From contig JAJDOK010000124.1 in assembly GCA_022340185.1 (NCBI GenBank), positions 1 to 40,477 on the forward strand: a stretch of 40,477 bases of DNA, in the 5' to 3' direction. Below are positions 8,528-16,636 of the stretch, piece by piece. Position 1 is the first letter of the stretch; each line of letters opens with the position of its first letter. Source of the stretch: Salaquimonas sp. (lineage in GTDB: Bacteria > Pseudomonadota > Alphaproteobacteria > Rhizobiales > Rhizobiaceae). The position numbers and the translations under genes were made by a program. Below the pieces are notes generated by a model. The model did not search any database, was not told where the DNA came from, and saw only the letters and a list, made by a program, of their open reading frames with translations.

Positions 8528-8565
8528 CACAGCCCTCCTGACAGCCTTCTGTCAGGAGGGCTGTG
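8528..8565. promoter_or_regulatory. 17-bp-arm palindrome upstream of the VOC gene, probable operator
   Basis: Perfect 17-bp arms with a 4-nt loop; the core is TCCTGACA (8536-8543), 6 nt, TGTCAGGA (8550-8557). It lies 46 bases upstream of the VOC start. Its core and its flank CTGTGCGATA (minus strand) recur at 20586-20621. No T tract follows on either strand, which argues against a terminator. Confidence 0.65.
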
Positions 8566-8576
8566 CTGGTCGGGAC

Positions 8577-8602
8577 CTTCCTGACAGCATTGTGTCAGGA
8601 AG
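8577..8602. promoter_or_regulatory. Second copy of the TCCTGACA-N6-TGTCAGGA palindrome
   Basis: Arms CTTCCTGACA and TGTCAGGAAG, 10 bp each, with the same 6-nt spacing as the neighbouring copy. Its centre is 43 bases from the first, about four helical turns. It lies between the SDR stop and the VOC promoter region. Confidence 0.6.
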
Positions 8603-8625
8603 TCTCATCCGGTCTGTCACTGGGA

Positions 8626-9420
8626 TCAGTCCTTGACGGGAACCGTGTAGTTGAGCGGCAGGCGGCCGCCATCGGCATAGATGGTCTGGCCGGTGATGTA
8701 GCTCGCATCGTCGGAGGCAAGAAAGGTGGCAATGCCGGCAATCTCCGAGGGATCGCCGATGCGTCCCAGCGGCGTGCGGCTCATGATGCGGTCCATGGCC
8801 GCCTTGTCGTCGGCGACGGAACGCAGGATCTTGGTCATGATCGAGCCGGGGCCGATGGCATTGACTCGGATATTCCAGGGCGCCAGCGACAGGGCCATGA
8901 CCTTGGTGAGCTGGTTGATGCCGCCCTTGGAGACTGAATAGGGCACCTGGCTGGCAATGGCGAAGACGGCATTGACCGACGACATGTTGATGATGACGCC
9001 CGGTTCACCGCCGTCCTTTACCCGGTCGACCATGTTCTGGGCGACGGCCTGGCCGCACAGGAAGGCTCCTTTCAGGTTGACCGCGATGACCCGGTCGAAA
9101 TCCTCTTCGGAAATGTCGAGGAAGTCGCCGCCGGCGACGATGCCGGCATTGTTGACAAGAATGTCGACGCCGCCAAATTCATCCAGCGTCGAGGCGATCA
9201 GGTTATGGACGTCGAGCTTGGCGGCGACGTCGCAACGCTTGTAACGAGCGGTGTTGATACGGCGCAATGCGTCTTCGGCGGCTTCCCCGGCCTCATCGTC
9301 GACATCGGCGATGACAATTTTGGCCTTTTCGCGGGCGAAGCGTTCGGCAATGGCATAGCCGATACCCTGGGCGCCGCCGGTAATGACCGCCACCTTGTTT
9401 TCGAGCCTGCCTTCGGCCAT
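8626..9420 (-). CDS. SDR family oxidoreductase (classical, FabG/glucose-dehydrogenase-like)
   Basis: A 264-residue protein with the cofactor motif TGGAQGIG at about 15-22, NNAG at about 90, catalytic Ser in INMSSVNA, and YSVSK as the Tyr-x3-Lys pair. The C-terminal ITGQTIYADGG is typical of classical SDRs of the 3-oxoacyl-reductase/glucose-dehydrogenase type. The acidic residue after the second strand (IADVDD) suggests NAD(H) preference. The substrate is unknown. ATG 9420 has AAGGAG at 7 bases. Confidence 0.88.
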   Translation of the reverse strand: MAEGRLENKVAVITGGAQGIGYAIAERFAREKAKIVIADVDDEAGEAAEDALRRINTARYKRCDVAAKLDVHNLIASTLDEFGGVDILVNNAGIVAGGDFLDISEEDFDRVIAVNLKGAFLCGQAVAQNMVDRVKDGGEPGVIINMSSVNAVFAIASQVPYSVSKGGINQLTKVMALSLAPWNIRVNAIGPGSIMTKILRSVADDKAAMDRIMSRTPLGRIGDPSEIAGIATFLASDDASYITGQTIYADGGRLPLNYTVPVKD

Positions 9421-9510
9421 TGGCGTCTCCTTGCCGTTTATGGGCTGTATCTGGCCGGCTCACTGTGCCGAAACGAGGAAAGAGGTCAAGGTGGCGGATT
9501 GGTGCAGGGG

Positions 9511-9545
9511 ACAAAAGCCGGCACGGGAGGAGAAACCGTGCCGGC
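9511..9545 (-). terminator. Terminator downstream of the YHYH gene
   Basis: GCCGGCACGG (9517-9526) pairs with CCGTGCCGGC (9536-9545), a 10-bp perfect stem. On the minus strand it is followed by TTTTGT, so it probably ends the YHYH transcript. A weaker CTTTTCT on the other side may make it work in both directions. Confidence 0.75.
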
Positions 9546-9601
9546 CTTTTCTCAGGCTTGCCTGTGGTCAGGATGACAGGGCAGGCCTGCGTAAAACGGG
9601 T

Positions 9602-10693
9602 CTATTGCCGTGCCGTCCCAAAAGCCTGGCGGATTTCACGTTCCGACTTGTCCAGCATTTGCGCAGCACGATGGAAGTTAGGCGGGGGCGCGCCAACGGC
9701 GTCCATCAGGCGATGCTCGGAAACGCCAAGGATTTGTGCGGCCTTTTGCAGGACCGCATGCCCGCCGCCCCCTGGAGCCCGATTGCCCTGCCGGGCGCGA
9801 GGCATTTGCCGGTTGGCCTGACGGTTCTCGATCGTGCCGCTAAAGCAGCCGATCGTGTAGGGATATTCCTCGGTGAAATGGTAATGGTAGATGGTGCGTT
9901 TCTTGCCGTCCCAGATGACTTCATGCGTATGGCCGTGGCAGGCGTCGAGATCCTTGTTTTCGACGATCTCGCCATTCTCGCCATGGAGTCCAAAGATGCC
10001 GAAGCCATCGAGCGCATAGCCGATCAGGTCCGAATGTCCGCCGGGCTGGCTGCGGGAGTCGGTCATGCAGGGCGACAGATTGTGATAGTGGTACTGGCCA
10101 TTGTGCTCGGGGTGGCCGTTGCAGGAATCCTGGATTTCATGGGCCGGGGCATCGTCGCCGCGTGCATCGAGCGCGTTGTAGATCGCCGCGCCCGTCAACG
10201 CGAAACCGATCATGCCCATCGGCACGCAGGACGGATTGGAGGCCAGTTGCGGCACGGCGGGCAGCCTCAGCAGGATGTCCTGCTCGCGGATCGAATTGGG
10301 ATTGCGGTCGTAGCGGTAGGCGTCGTCAGCGCGGGCGACGGGAAACACCCCGGTCTTGTGGTCCGGAAGGTTGTTGGCGCGCACGAGGCGCTGGTCGCCT
10401 TCGAGCGAAACGGTGATGGCGGAGTTCGGCCATGCGACCGCGCCGTCAACGATGGGCTTGGCGGTTGGCGCCCATTCGTTGCCGCGAATCCATTTGCCAC
10501 TGGCCTGTGCGCCGGGAGCGTTCGGGTTGAATCGTTGCTGGCAGGAATAGACATTGCCGGATTTCGGCTTCGAAGAGACATTGCCGTCGCCAAGCGGCAG
10601 GGCGTCATGGGCATGGGCGGATACCGGTGCAGCACCGGCAAACATGGTGGCGAAAATTGCGGCCAGATGCGGCGCGTATGACCTGAATTGCAT
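9602..10693 (-). CDS. Secreted YHYH-domain protein with C-terminal helical repeats
   Basis: A 363-residue protein with a clear signal peptide (MQFRSYAPHLAAIFATMFAG, cleavage probably after APVSA). The YHYH domain (about 60-300) includes GQYHYHNLSPC, the calcium- or metal-like GYALDGFGIFG, CHGHTHEV and TIYHYHFTEEYPYTIGCF. Its function is unknown. The last 46 residues hold two 17-residue helices of the pattern AAQxLxxSExxxxxAxG (about 318-334 and 343-359). ATG 10693 is chosen over GTG 10702 because AGGAGG sits 10 bases from the ATG but only 1-2 from the GTG. It is a single-gene unit with its own terminator. Confidence 0.82.
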   Translation of the reverse strand: MQFRSYAPHLAAIFATMFAGAAPVSAHAHDALPLGDGNVSSKPKSGNVYSCQQRFNPNAPGAQASGKWIRGNEWAPTAKPIVDGAVAWPNSAITVSLEGDQRLVRANNLPDHKTGVFPVARADDAYRYDRNPNSIREQDILLRLPAVPQLASNPSCVPMGMIGFALTGAAIYNALDARGDDAPAHEIQDSCNGHPEHNGQYHYHNLSPCMTDSRSQPGGHSDLIGYALDGFGIFGLHGENGEIVENKDLDACHGHTHEVIWDGKKRTIYHYHFTEEYPYTIGCFSGTIENRQANRQMPRARQGNRAPGGGGHAVLQKAAQILGVSEHRLMDAVGAPPPNFHRAAQMLDKSEREIRQAFGTARQ

Positions 10694-10794
10694 TGCCTGC
10701 ACTCCTCCTGCGACGAAAAGCCGTCGGGATTAGTGCCCCTGTTCGGCCAATCTGATGGCCGCCAGGACACAATGCAACTTAACGATTGGAAAGG

Positions 10795-12702
10795 TTATGC
10801 GCCGATGCCGCGCCCCTTCAGCTTGTCGGTGATCTCGTCGAGGATGGCCGGATCGTCGATGGTGGCCGGCATCTTCCAGTCCAGTCCGTCGGCGATCTTC
10901 TGCATGGTACCACGCAGGATTTTGCCGGAGCGGGTCTTGGGCAGGCGGTCGACGGTGACGACGGTCTTGAAGGCAGCGACGGGACCGATCTTGTCGCGCA
11001 CCAGGGCGACGACTTCCTTCTCGATCTCGACAGGGGCCTTGGTCACGCCGGATTTCAGGATGATGAAGCCGGCCGGAATCTGGCCCTTCAATCTGTCGGC
11101 GATCCCGACCACGGCGCATTCGGCGACATCGGGATGGGCGGCGACGACTTCTTCCATCGCGCCGGTCGACAGGCGGTGGCCGGCGACGTTGATGATGTCG
11201 TCGGTTCTGGCCATGATGTAGAGATAGTTGTCCTCGTCGACATAGCCGGCATCGGCCGTCTTGTAGTAACCGGGGAACTCTTCCAGATAGGCTTCCTTGA
11301 ACCGCCTGTCAGCTTGCCAGAGCGTCGGCAGGCAGCCGGGCGGCAGCGGCAGCTTGACGACGATGTTGCCGAGCGTGCCGGCTTCCAGAGGATGGCCTTC
11401 ATCATTGAGGACCTGTACATCGTAGCCCGGCATCGGCACGGTGGGCGAACCGTATTTGACCTCGAGTTGGCCGAGACCCACCGGATTGGCGGCGATCGCC
11501 CAGCCGGTCTCGGTCTGCCACCAGTGGTCGATCACCGGCACGCCGAGCTTTTCCTCGGCCCACTGGATGGTGTCGGGGTCGGCCCGCTCGCCGGCGAGGA
11601 ACAGGGTGCGGAAGGCGGAGAGATCGTATTTGCCGATGAAGCTGCCGTCGGGATCTTCCTTCTTGATGGCGCGGAAGGCTGTCGGCGCGGTGAACAATGC
11701 TGCAACATTGTGTTCGGAAATGACTCGCCAGAAGGTACCTGCGTCGGGCGTGCCGACGGGCTTGCCCTCGAACAGGATGGTGGTGCAGCCGTGCAGCAGC
11801 GGTGCGTAGACGATGTAGGAATGGCCAACCACCCAGCCGACATCGGAGGCTGCCCAGTACACTTCGCCCGGATCGACGCCGTAGACCGCCTTCATCGACC
11901 ATTTGAGCGCGACCATGTGGCCGCCATTGTCACGCACGACGCCCTTGGGCTGGCCAGTCGTGCCGGACGTGTAGAGGATATAAAGCGGATCGGTGGCGGC
12001 GACGGGTTCGCACGGCATTTCAACACCGGCGGCCATCGCTTCGCCGACAAGGTGCGCATAGTCGAAATCGATACCCTCGATCATGTCGCAGGCGAGCTGC
12101 TCGCGCTGCAGGATGATGTTGGCGACCGGCTTGTGCGAGGACAGTTCCAGCGCCCGGTCGAGCAGCGGCTTATAAGGCACGACCCGACCCGGCTCGATGC
12201 CGCAGGAAGCCGAAATGATGACTTTCGGTTCGGCATCCTCGACGCGGGTCGCCAGTTCGGCGGCCGCGAAACCGCCGAAGACGACAGAATGGATGGCGCC
12301 GATGCGCGCGCAGGCCAGCATGGCGATTGCGGCTTCCGGCACCATCGGCATGTAGACGATCACCCGGTCGCCCTTTTCGACACCCTTGTCGCGCAGCACA
12401 TGGGCAAGGGCGGAAATTTCTGCCTGCAATTGCTCGAAGGTGATGGTACGCTTCGCCCCAGTGATCGGGCTGTCATAGATGATCGCAGCCTGGTCCTTGC
12501 GGCCGCGCTCGACATGGCGGTCGACGCAATTGTAGCAGGTGTTGCAGGTGGCACCGGCGAACCAGCGGCCATAGACGCCGGCGGAAGGATCGAACACTTT
12601 TTCGGCCGGCTCGAACCAGTCGATCTCCTCGGCCAACCCGGCCCAGAAGCCGTCGGGATCGGATTCCCAGGCTGAATAGATTTCGTGATAGGTCGAGGCC
12701 AT
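10795..12702 (-). CDS. prpE: Propionyl-CoA synthetase (acyl-adenylate-forming)
   Basis: A 635-residue enzyme expected to convert propionate, ATP and CoA to propionyl-CoA through an adenylate. ANL-family motifs are all present: YTSGTTGQPKGV (A3), DHWWQTETGW (A5), YKTADAGY (A7), the RTDDIINVAGHRLSTG hinge (A8) and PKTRSGKILR with the catalytic lysine (A10). The insert VVRDNGGHMVAL after A3 is the mark of PrpE rather than acetyl-CoA synthetase. The second of two adjacent ATGs is preferred, because GGGAGG is 6 bases from it. No 2-methylcitrate genes adjoin it. Confidence 0.9.
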   Translation of the reverse strand: MASTYHEIYSAWESDPDGFWAGLAEEIDWFEPAEKVFDPSAGVYGRWFAGATCNTCYNCVDRHVERGRKDQAAIIYDSPITGAKRTITFEQLQAEISALAHVLRDKGVEKGDRVIVYMPMVPEAAIAMLACARIGAIHSVVFGGFAAAELATRVEDAEPKVIISASCGIEPGRVVPYKPLLDRALELSSHKPVANIILQREQLACDMIEGIDFDYAHLVGEAMAAGVEMPCEPVAATDPLYILYTSGTTGQPKGVVRDNGGHMVALKWSMKAVYGVDPGEVYWAASDVGWVVGHSYIVYAPLLHGCTTILFEGKPVGTPDAGTFWRVISEHNVAALFTAPTAFRAIKKEDPDGSFIGKYDLSAFRTLFLAGERADPDTIQWAEEKLGVPVIDHWWQTETGWAIAANPVGLGQLEVKYGSPTVPMPGYDVQVLNDEGHPLEAGTLGNIVVKLPLPPGCLPTLWQADRRFKEAYLEEFPGYYKTADAGYVDEDNYLYIMARTDDIINVAGHRLSTGAMEEVVAAHPDVAECAVVGIADRLKGQIPAGFIILKSGVTKAPVEIEKEVVALVRDKIGPVAAFKTVVTVDRLPKTRSGKILRGTMQKIADGLDWKMPATIDDPAILDEITDKLKGRGIGA

Positions 12703-12895
12703 CATTGTCCTCCCACACTGCGGCACACGTTCTCAAAAACTTCGCGCGAAATCTATTTGCCCGCAACCACGAAGTCCATGCGACCAAGCGTGACAAGACA
12801 AAGGTATTACGGCCAGGCGTTGCGAATGCCGATGCCAGGCCTGTGTAAAGGGGGCGTCATCTTACCCGGTCAGTGCCGGTGCGGTGGCACTTCGC

Positions 12896-13414
12896 TCAGG
12901 GTTCGCTTTCCGGGGCAGCGATAGAGTCGCATGCCGTTGCCAGGTCACTGCGCAGTTGTTGCAGCGACTCTCGTCCAAGCCGTGTTTCAAGCTCCCTTTC
13001 GATCCGTGCAAATGCCAGCATCGTGGCCTCGTGCGCCTGCAGGCCCTTTTCCGCCCTGACAATGATTTTTGCACGGCGGTCATTCGGGTCGGGAAAGCGC
13101 GCCAGATATCCCTTGTCGACCAGTTCATCGACGAGTTCCGCCATTGATTGCTTGGTCATGTTTGCCCGCGCCGCGAGCTCTGTGAGATGGCATCCTTCTG
13201 CCGGCAAGTGAATGAATACGGGATTGAATGCCCGCCTTGCATCAGGAAAGGAACCAGCTCTCACAAGCTCGATGTGCAGAGACTCGAACCAGTCCACCAG
13301 CGGATTCAGGAAAAAGAGAAGTGGCGGTTCTGACAGCCGATTCTTGCGCAAAGCCTCGACCGCCTCGTCCTGCAGCCTCTTCAATTCGGACATGGTGATG
13401 TCGCTTTCCCTCAT
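12896..13414 (-). CDS. MarR family transcriptional regulator
   Basis: A 172-residue protein with a winged helix (about 75-125: HLTELAARANMTKQSMAELV, wing DPNDRRAKI) and long dimerisation helices at both ends. LVDELVDKGYLARFPDPNDR is the classical MarR recognition-helix and wing signature. It is divergent from a VOC gene over an 84-base gap holding two TCAGG-NAA-CCTGA palindromes, so it very probably represses both genes and is released by a ligand. MSEL at 13393 is an alternative start, but its ribosome site is too distant to prefer. Confidence 0.88.
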   Translation of the reverse strand: MRESDITMSELKRLQDEAVEALRKNRLSEPPLLFFLNPLVDWFESLHIELVRAGSFPDARRAFNPVFIHLPAEGCHLTELAARANMTKQSMAELVDELVDKGYLARFPDPNDRRAKIIVRAEKGLQAHEATMLAFARIERELETRLGRESLQQLRSDLATACDSIAAPESEP

Positions 13415-13435
13415 GAACCGCTTTGCTGACGCGGC

Positions 13436-13465
13436 TTGACATATCGTCAGGTAACCTGATTATAT
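13436..13465 (+). promoter_or_regulatory. Predicted sigma70-type promoter of the VOC gene
   Basis: TTGACA (13436-13441), 18 bases, TTATAT (13460-13465). The first MarR palindrome fills the spacer, so binding there would exclude RNA polymerase. The minus-strand TATAAT inside the same stretch could serve marR. Confidence 0.6.
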
Positions 13466-13483
13466 AAAGTCAGGCAACCTGAC
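13447..13483. promoter_or_regulatory. Tandem MarR operators
   Basis: Two palindromes: TCAGGTAACCTGA (13447-13459) and GTCAGGCAACCTGAC (13469-13483), both of the form TCAGG-NAA-CCTGA, with centres 23 bases apart. They cover the spacer and the start region of the promoter facing the VOC gene. Confidence 0.8.
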
Positions 13484-13498
13484 GAAAAGAAATTCACC

Positions 13499-13954
13499 AT
13501 GGCCCTCTCTCACGGATGCAATCATGTCACGGTCGTCACGAAGGACATCGACCGGCTGGCGGACTTCTACGCGCGCCACTTCGAAGCCGAAGTCACCATC
13601 GATCTGAAGGAAGACGGACTGCGCCATGTCCTGATCGATCTTGGCAATGGCTTCTGCCTGCACCCGTTCCAGCTTGACAGGAGCAATGCCCATGCCGAAG
13701 GGCTGCCGGGCCTGTTCAGTCGCGGACACATCGATCACCTGGCGATCAATTTCGACAGGCTGGAGGATTTCGGGGAGGTGCGCCGCCGGTTGGTGGACGA
13801 TGGGGCTAGCGACGGACGTATCCGCGATTTCGGAGTGGTCCGGATAATGTCGTTCCGGGATCCCGACGGGATGGAATGTGAACTGGCGTTCTGGAAGGAC
13901 GGCCAGCCACTTTCAATGGCCGACAGCCGTGTGGAAACCCATGACGAAGCGTAA
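13499..13954 (+). CDS. VOC family protein (dioxygenase/glyoxalase fold), MarR-controlled
   Basis: A 151-residue protein. The pattern CNHVTVVTKDIDRLADFYARHF, a central GHIDHLAINFDRLEDF and the final IMSFRDPDGMECELAFW match VOC proteins with the metal-ligand set His/His/Glu (HVTVV, HIDHLA, CELAFW). It is therefore likely to be a metal-dependent enzyme of the glyoxalase I or ring-cleavage type rather than a binding protein. The substrate is probably also the inducer of the divergent MarR regulator, which is inference. The ribosome site (AAAAGAAA) is weak. Confidence 0.8.
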   Translation: MALSHGCNHVTVVTKDIDRLADFYARHFEAEVTIDLKEDGLRHVLIDLGNGFCLHPFQLDRSNAHAEGLPGLFSRGHIDHLAINFDRLEDFGEVRRRLVDDGASDGRIRDFGVVRIMSFRDPDGMECELAFWKDGQPLSMADSRVETHDEA

Positions 13955-14020
13955 GCAAGTTCCGATACTCGCGTAGGCGGATTCGGATGTCTCTCACCGC
14001 ATGAGGTAGGAGGAATCGAG

Positions 14021-14764
14021 TCAGTCCGTCTTCTGCTGTTCCAGCGCAGCGATATAGACGGCTGCCTTTTCCGCCCATTCACGGTAGCCGGCTTCGGAGG
14101 CGTGGAAGCCGTCGACGGAGAAATTCTCAGGGATGATGCGCCAGTCGGATTGCGGCGCCAGTGCGCCGCGTTCGTGGCACAACACCTTGCCCTTGGCGTC
14201 GATCAGTCGGGCACGAATGCCGAGAATGCGGCTCAATGGAAAGGGCAGGGCGGGCACGTGTTCGAGATCAAGCACGCCGGCCCAGATGATGGTGGAAGCT
14301 GGAAAGCGGGCCTTGAGCGCGTAGACCAGCGTGCCGAAATCGCGCTTGAAGGCGCGCACCGTGTGGAAGTTCTTGGCGTCGTTGGTGCCGATATTGAGCA
14401 TGACGTAGTCGAAGTCGCGCGGCTCGACATGCGGCACGACATGGTCGCGGATCTGCGCGGCAGTTGCCGAATTCATGCCGGCGATACGGGCGGTGACCGG
14501 CCTGCCGGTCTTCCCGGCGAGAAAGCGGGGCAGGAAACCGGCGAAGCATTTTTCGATCGCGTCGACGCCGACACCGGCGGCAGACGAATCGCCGACGATC
14601 AGCAGCTTCAGCGGTTCGCCCTTGCCATCGAAGCGCAGTTCGCCGGCATTGGGCGGCGGGGCCATGCGGTCGATGCGGCGGCGCACGCCCAATCCCTGCC
14701 AGACATAGACGGGCAGTGCGAGCCAGGTGAGAAGCGCGGCGGCAAAGGAAGGTTTCGGCGGCAT
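14021..14764 (-). CDS. SGNH/GDSL-type hydrolase with N-terminal anchor
   Basis: A 247-residue protein. An N-terminal hydrophobic helix (FAAALLTWLALPVYVWQGLG) suggests a membrane anchor or signal. The esterase core follows: block I LLIVGDSSAAGVGV with the nucleophile Ser, block III NIGTNDAKN and block V VDGFHASEAGY with the catalytic Asp and His. It is likely a cell-envelope esterase or lipase. The ATG at 14764 lies 7 bases after the monooxygenase stop; the TTG at 14782 that would overlap that gene has no convincing ribosome site. It is the last gene of the tetR operon. Confidence 0.82.
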   Translation of the reverse strand: MPPKPSFAAALLTWLALPVYVWQGLGVRRRIDRMAPPPNAGELRFDGKGEPLKLLIVGDSSAAGVGVDAIEKCFAGFLPRFLAGKTGRPVTARIAGMNSATAAQIRDHVVPHVEPRDFDYVMLNIGTNDAKNFHTVRAFKRDFGTLVYALKARFPASTIIWAGVLDLEHVPALPFPLSRILGIRARLIDAKGKVLCHERGALAPQSDWRIIPENFSVDGFHASEAGYREWAEKAAVYIAALEQQKTD

Positions 14765-14771
14765 TACCGCT

Positions 14772-15983
14772 CTATAGGACAACGTCCGAGGCTTTGCCCA
14801 GAACCATTTTCTCGTAATCCGGCAGGTCGATGTCGTCGCGCAGATCGCGGCCGACGAACCAGTCGGCGATCGGCTGAAAGCGCATCAGTCGGGTAACAAG
14901 GTTGCGGAACCAGATGCCGCTGGCGGTTTGCGGCGCAAAGGCGGAAGCGAATTTGCGCGCCGAATCCTGCTTGGCCTGCAGGAAATCGCGCAATTCGTCA
15001 TGGTAGGCGGCGTAGGCTATCGTGTGATTGCCCCCAGTAGAGGCTAGTTTGCCGGCCAGCACATAGGCCTCGGTCATGGCCAGACCGCAGCCTTCTCCAG
15101 CGAGCAGGGATGCACAGGCGGCGGCATCGCCGATAAGGGCGGTACGGCCCTTGGTCCAATTGTCCATGCGGATTTGGCTGACGCGGTCGAAATAGATGCC
15201 GTCGGTATCGCGCATCGCGGCCAGGATCTGCGGCAGTTCCCAGCCGTCCTTGCCGAAAATGCGTTCCAGCACGGCTTTTCGCTCGTCGTCGCTCGTCGGC
15301 AGGTCGCGATTTTCGTCGCGATAGACGAACAGGAACAGGGTCCGGTCGTCGCGCATGGTGAAGCGGGCGGTCTGGCGGCCCGGCAAAGTATGGCTGACAT
15401 AGACGCGTTCGTCGCGTACCGGATAGCCGCTGGCCTCGAACGCAGCGACCTTGTAGCCCAGAAAGGTCTCGAACTGTTCCTGCGGGCCAAAGACACGATC
15501 GCGTACGCGCGAATGCAAGCCATCGGCGCCGACGACGAGATCGAAATCGCGTGGCGCGGCGTGGTCGAAAGACAGGTGAACGCCATCGCGATGCTCCTCG
15601 ATTGCGGCAATCGAATCGCCGAACACGGTCTCGACCTTGCCGTCTATGGCGCCATAAATCGCGGCGGCGAGGTCGCTGCGCTTCAGGCTGGTGTAGCGGT
15701 CGTTGGTCATGCGGGAGAAGACGTCGGCGGATAAGCCGCCATTGCTGCGTCCTGCGGAATTGACGAAGCGGACTTCCCCGACCTGATAGCCCAATTCACG
15801 GATTTGGCCGATCAATCCCATTTTCTCGGCAATGTCGTAGCCAATCCCCCAGAAATCGATGACGTAACCGCCGCTGCGCAGGGCCGGGGCCTGTTCGTAC
15901 AGGACAGGTTCATGGCCGAAACTGTGGAGCCAGTAGGCGAGTGTCGGTCCGGCGATGCCGGCGCCATTGATGGCTATCTTCAT
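14772..15983 (-). CDS. FAD-dependent aromatic-type monooxygenase (PHBH/TetX-like)
   Basis: A 403-residue flavoprotein hydroxylase. INGAGIAGPTLAYWL (GxGxxG) binds the ADP of FAD at the N-terminus, VVGADGLHSRVRDRV is the DG motif, and LIGDAAACASLLAGEGCGLA is the GD motif. All diagnostic blocks of class A monooxygenases are present. The substrate may be an aromatic compound or antibiotic. Its start codon overlaps the stop of the upstream tetR gene by 4 bases (ATGA), so the two are translationally coupled, and the SGNH hydrolase follows 7 bases later. Its expression should follow the TetR regulator. Confidence 0.88.
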   Translation of the reverse strand: MKIAINGAGIAGPTLAYWLHSFGHEPVLYEQAPALRSGGYVIDFWGIGYDIAEKMGLIGQIRELGYQVGEVRFVNSAGRSNGGLSADVFSRMTNDRYTSLKRSDLAAAIYGAIDGKVETVFGDSIAAIEEHRDGVHLSFDHAAPRDFDLVVGADGLHSRVRDRVFGPQEQFETFLGYKVAAFEASGYPVRDERVYVSHTLPGRQTARFTMRDDRTLFLFVYRDENRDLPTSDDERKAVLERIFGKDGWELPQILAAMRDTDGIYFDRVSQIRMDNWTKGRTALIGDAAACASLLAGEGCGLAMTEAYVLAGKLASTGGNHTIAYAAYHDELRDFLQAKQDSARKFASAFAPQTASGIWFRNLVTRLMRFQPIADWFVGRDLRDDIDLPDYEKMVLGKASDVVL

Positions 15984-16546
15984 GATCTGCTCCCGTTACT
16001 TGTGCCCTTCGACACCACTCGCTGGAAGAGCTTCCAGGCGCGCTCAACCTCATGTGCGTCGTCGAGCGCCAGCAGGTGCAAAGCGAGGCCATCGAGGACG
16101 ATCGCGACCAGGCGCGCCAGGGCCTTGCGGTCGATGTCGTCGGCGTCGGAAAATACGTCCTCCATGCGGGCGAGCAGCGTCTTGATTGACTGACGGAAGC
16201 GGGTACGCAGGCGCTCGTCGAACATCGCCTTGCCGAAGAAGACGAAATAGGCATTGAAAAAATCGCGGTGGGTTTCGACGGCGGCAAAGGTCATGGCGCC
16301 GAGTTGGGCGATCCTGTCTTCAGTGGTGGCGTCATCGGTGAAAGGCCAGTCGAGCATCTGCTCGATCAGCCGGTCGAAGGCGGCCAGCGGAATGTCGTCG
16401 ATGGACGGGAAATGATGGAACAGGGTCGCCTTGCTCACTCCCACCTCTCGCGCAAGCGTCGAGGCGCTTAAGCCGTCCGGGCCATCGCGGCCGAGCAAGG
16501 TTATGGCGGCGTCGATGATGGCGGAGCGGGTATCGCGGCGTGGCAT
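15980..16546 (-). CDS. TetR/AcrR family regulator
   Basis: A 188-residue protein. Its N-terminal HTH (IIDAAITLLGRDGPDGLSAS, then LAREVGVSKATLFHHFPSID) is typical of TetR, with an all-helical ligand domain after it. ATG 16546 is chosen because the open frame further upstream crosses a 22-bp perfect palindrome that must be the operator. It is the first gene of a three-gene operon with a flavin monooxygenase and an SGNH hydrolase, and it is probably an autorepressor induced by the monooxygenase substrate. Confidence 0.9.
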   Translation of the reverse strand: MPRRDTRSAIIDAAITLLGRDGPDGLSASTLAREVGVSKATLFHHFPSIDDIPLAAFDRLIEQMLDWPFTDDATTEDRIAQLGAMTFAAVETHRDFFNAYFVFFGKAMFDERLRTRFRQSIKTLLARMEDVFSDADDIDRKALARLVAIVLDGLALHLLALDDAHEVERAWKLFQRVVSKGTSNGSRS

Positions 16547-16560
16547 GCATTGGAAATAAT

Positions 16561-16582
16561 ATTGACCGATCGATCGGTCAAT
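16561..16582. promoter_or_regulatory. TetR operator, 22-bp perfect palindrome
   Basis: ATTGACCGATC is followed directly by its exact reverse complement. It lies 14 bases upstream of the tetR start and contains a minus-strand TTGACC that can act as a -35 box, with an A+T-rich TATTATTT stretch as the -10 region. Repressor binding would block the operon promoter. Confidence 0.85.
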
Positions 16583-16636
16583 ACCGAAGGTGAATTTTTC
16601 GGTCGATTGGGACCGCAAACCGGCATTGCTACGAGT

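Noticed and set aside
8528-8565. Reading the long palindrome as a terminator of the SDR gene
   Set aside because: No T tract follows on either strand, the SDR stop lies 61 bases away with another palindrome between, and the core recurs with a conserved flank elsewhere.
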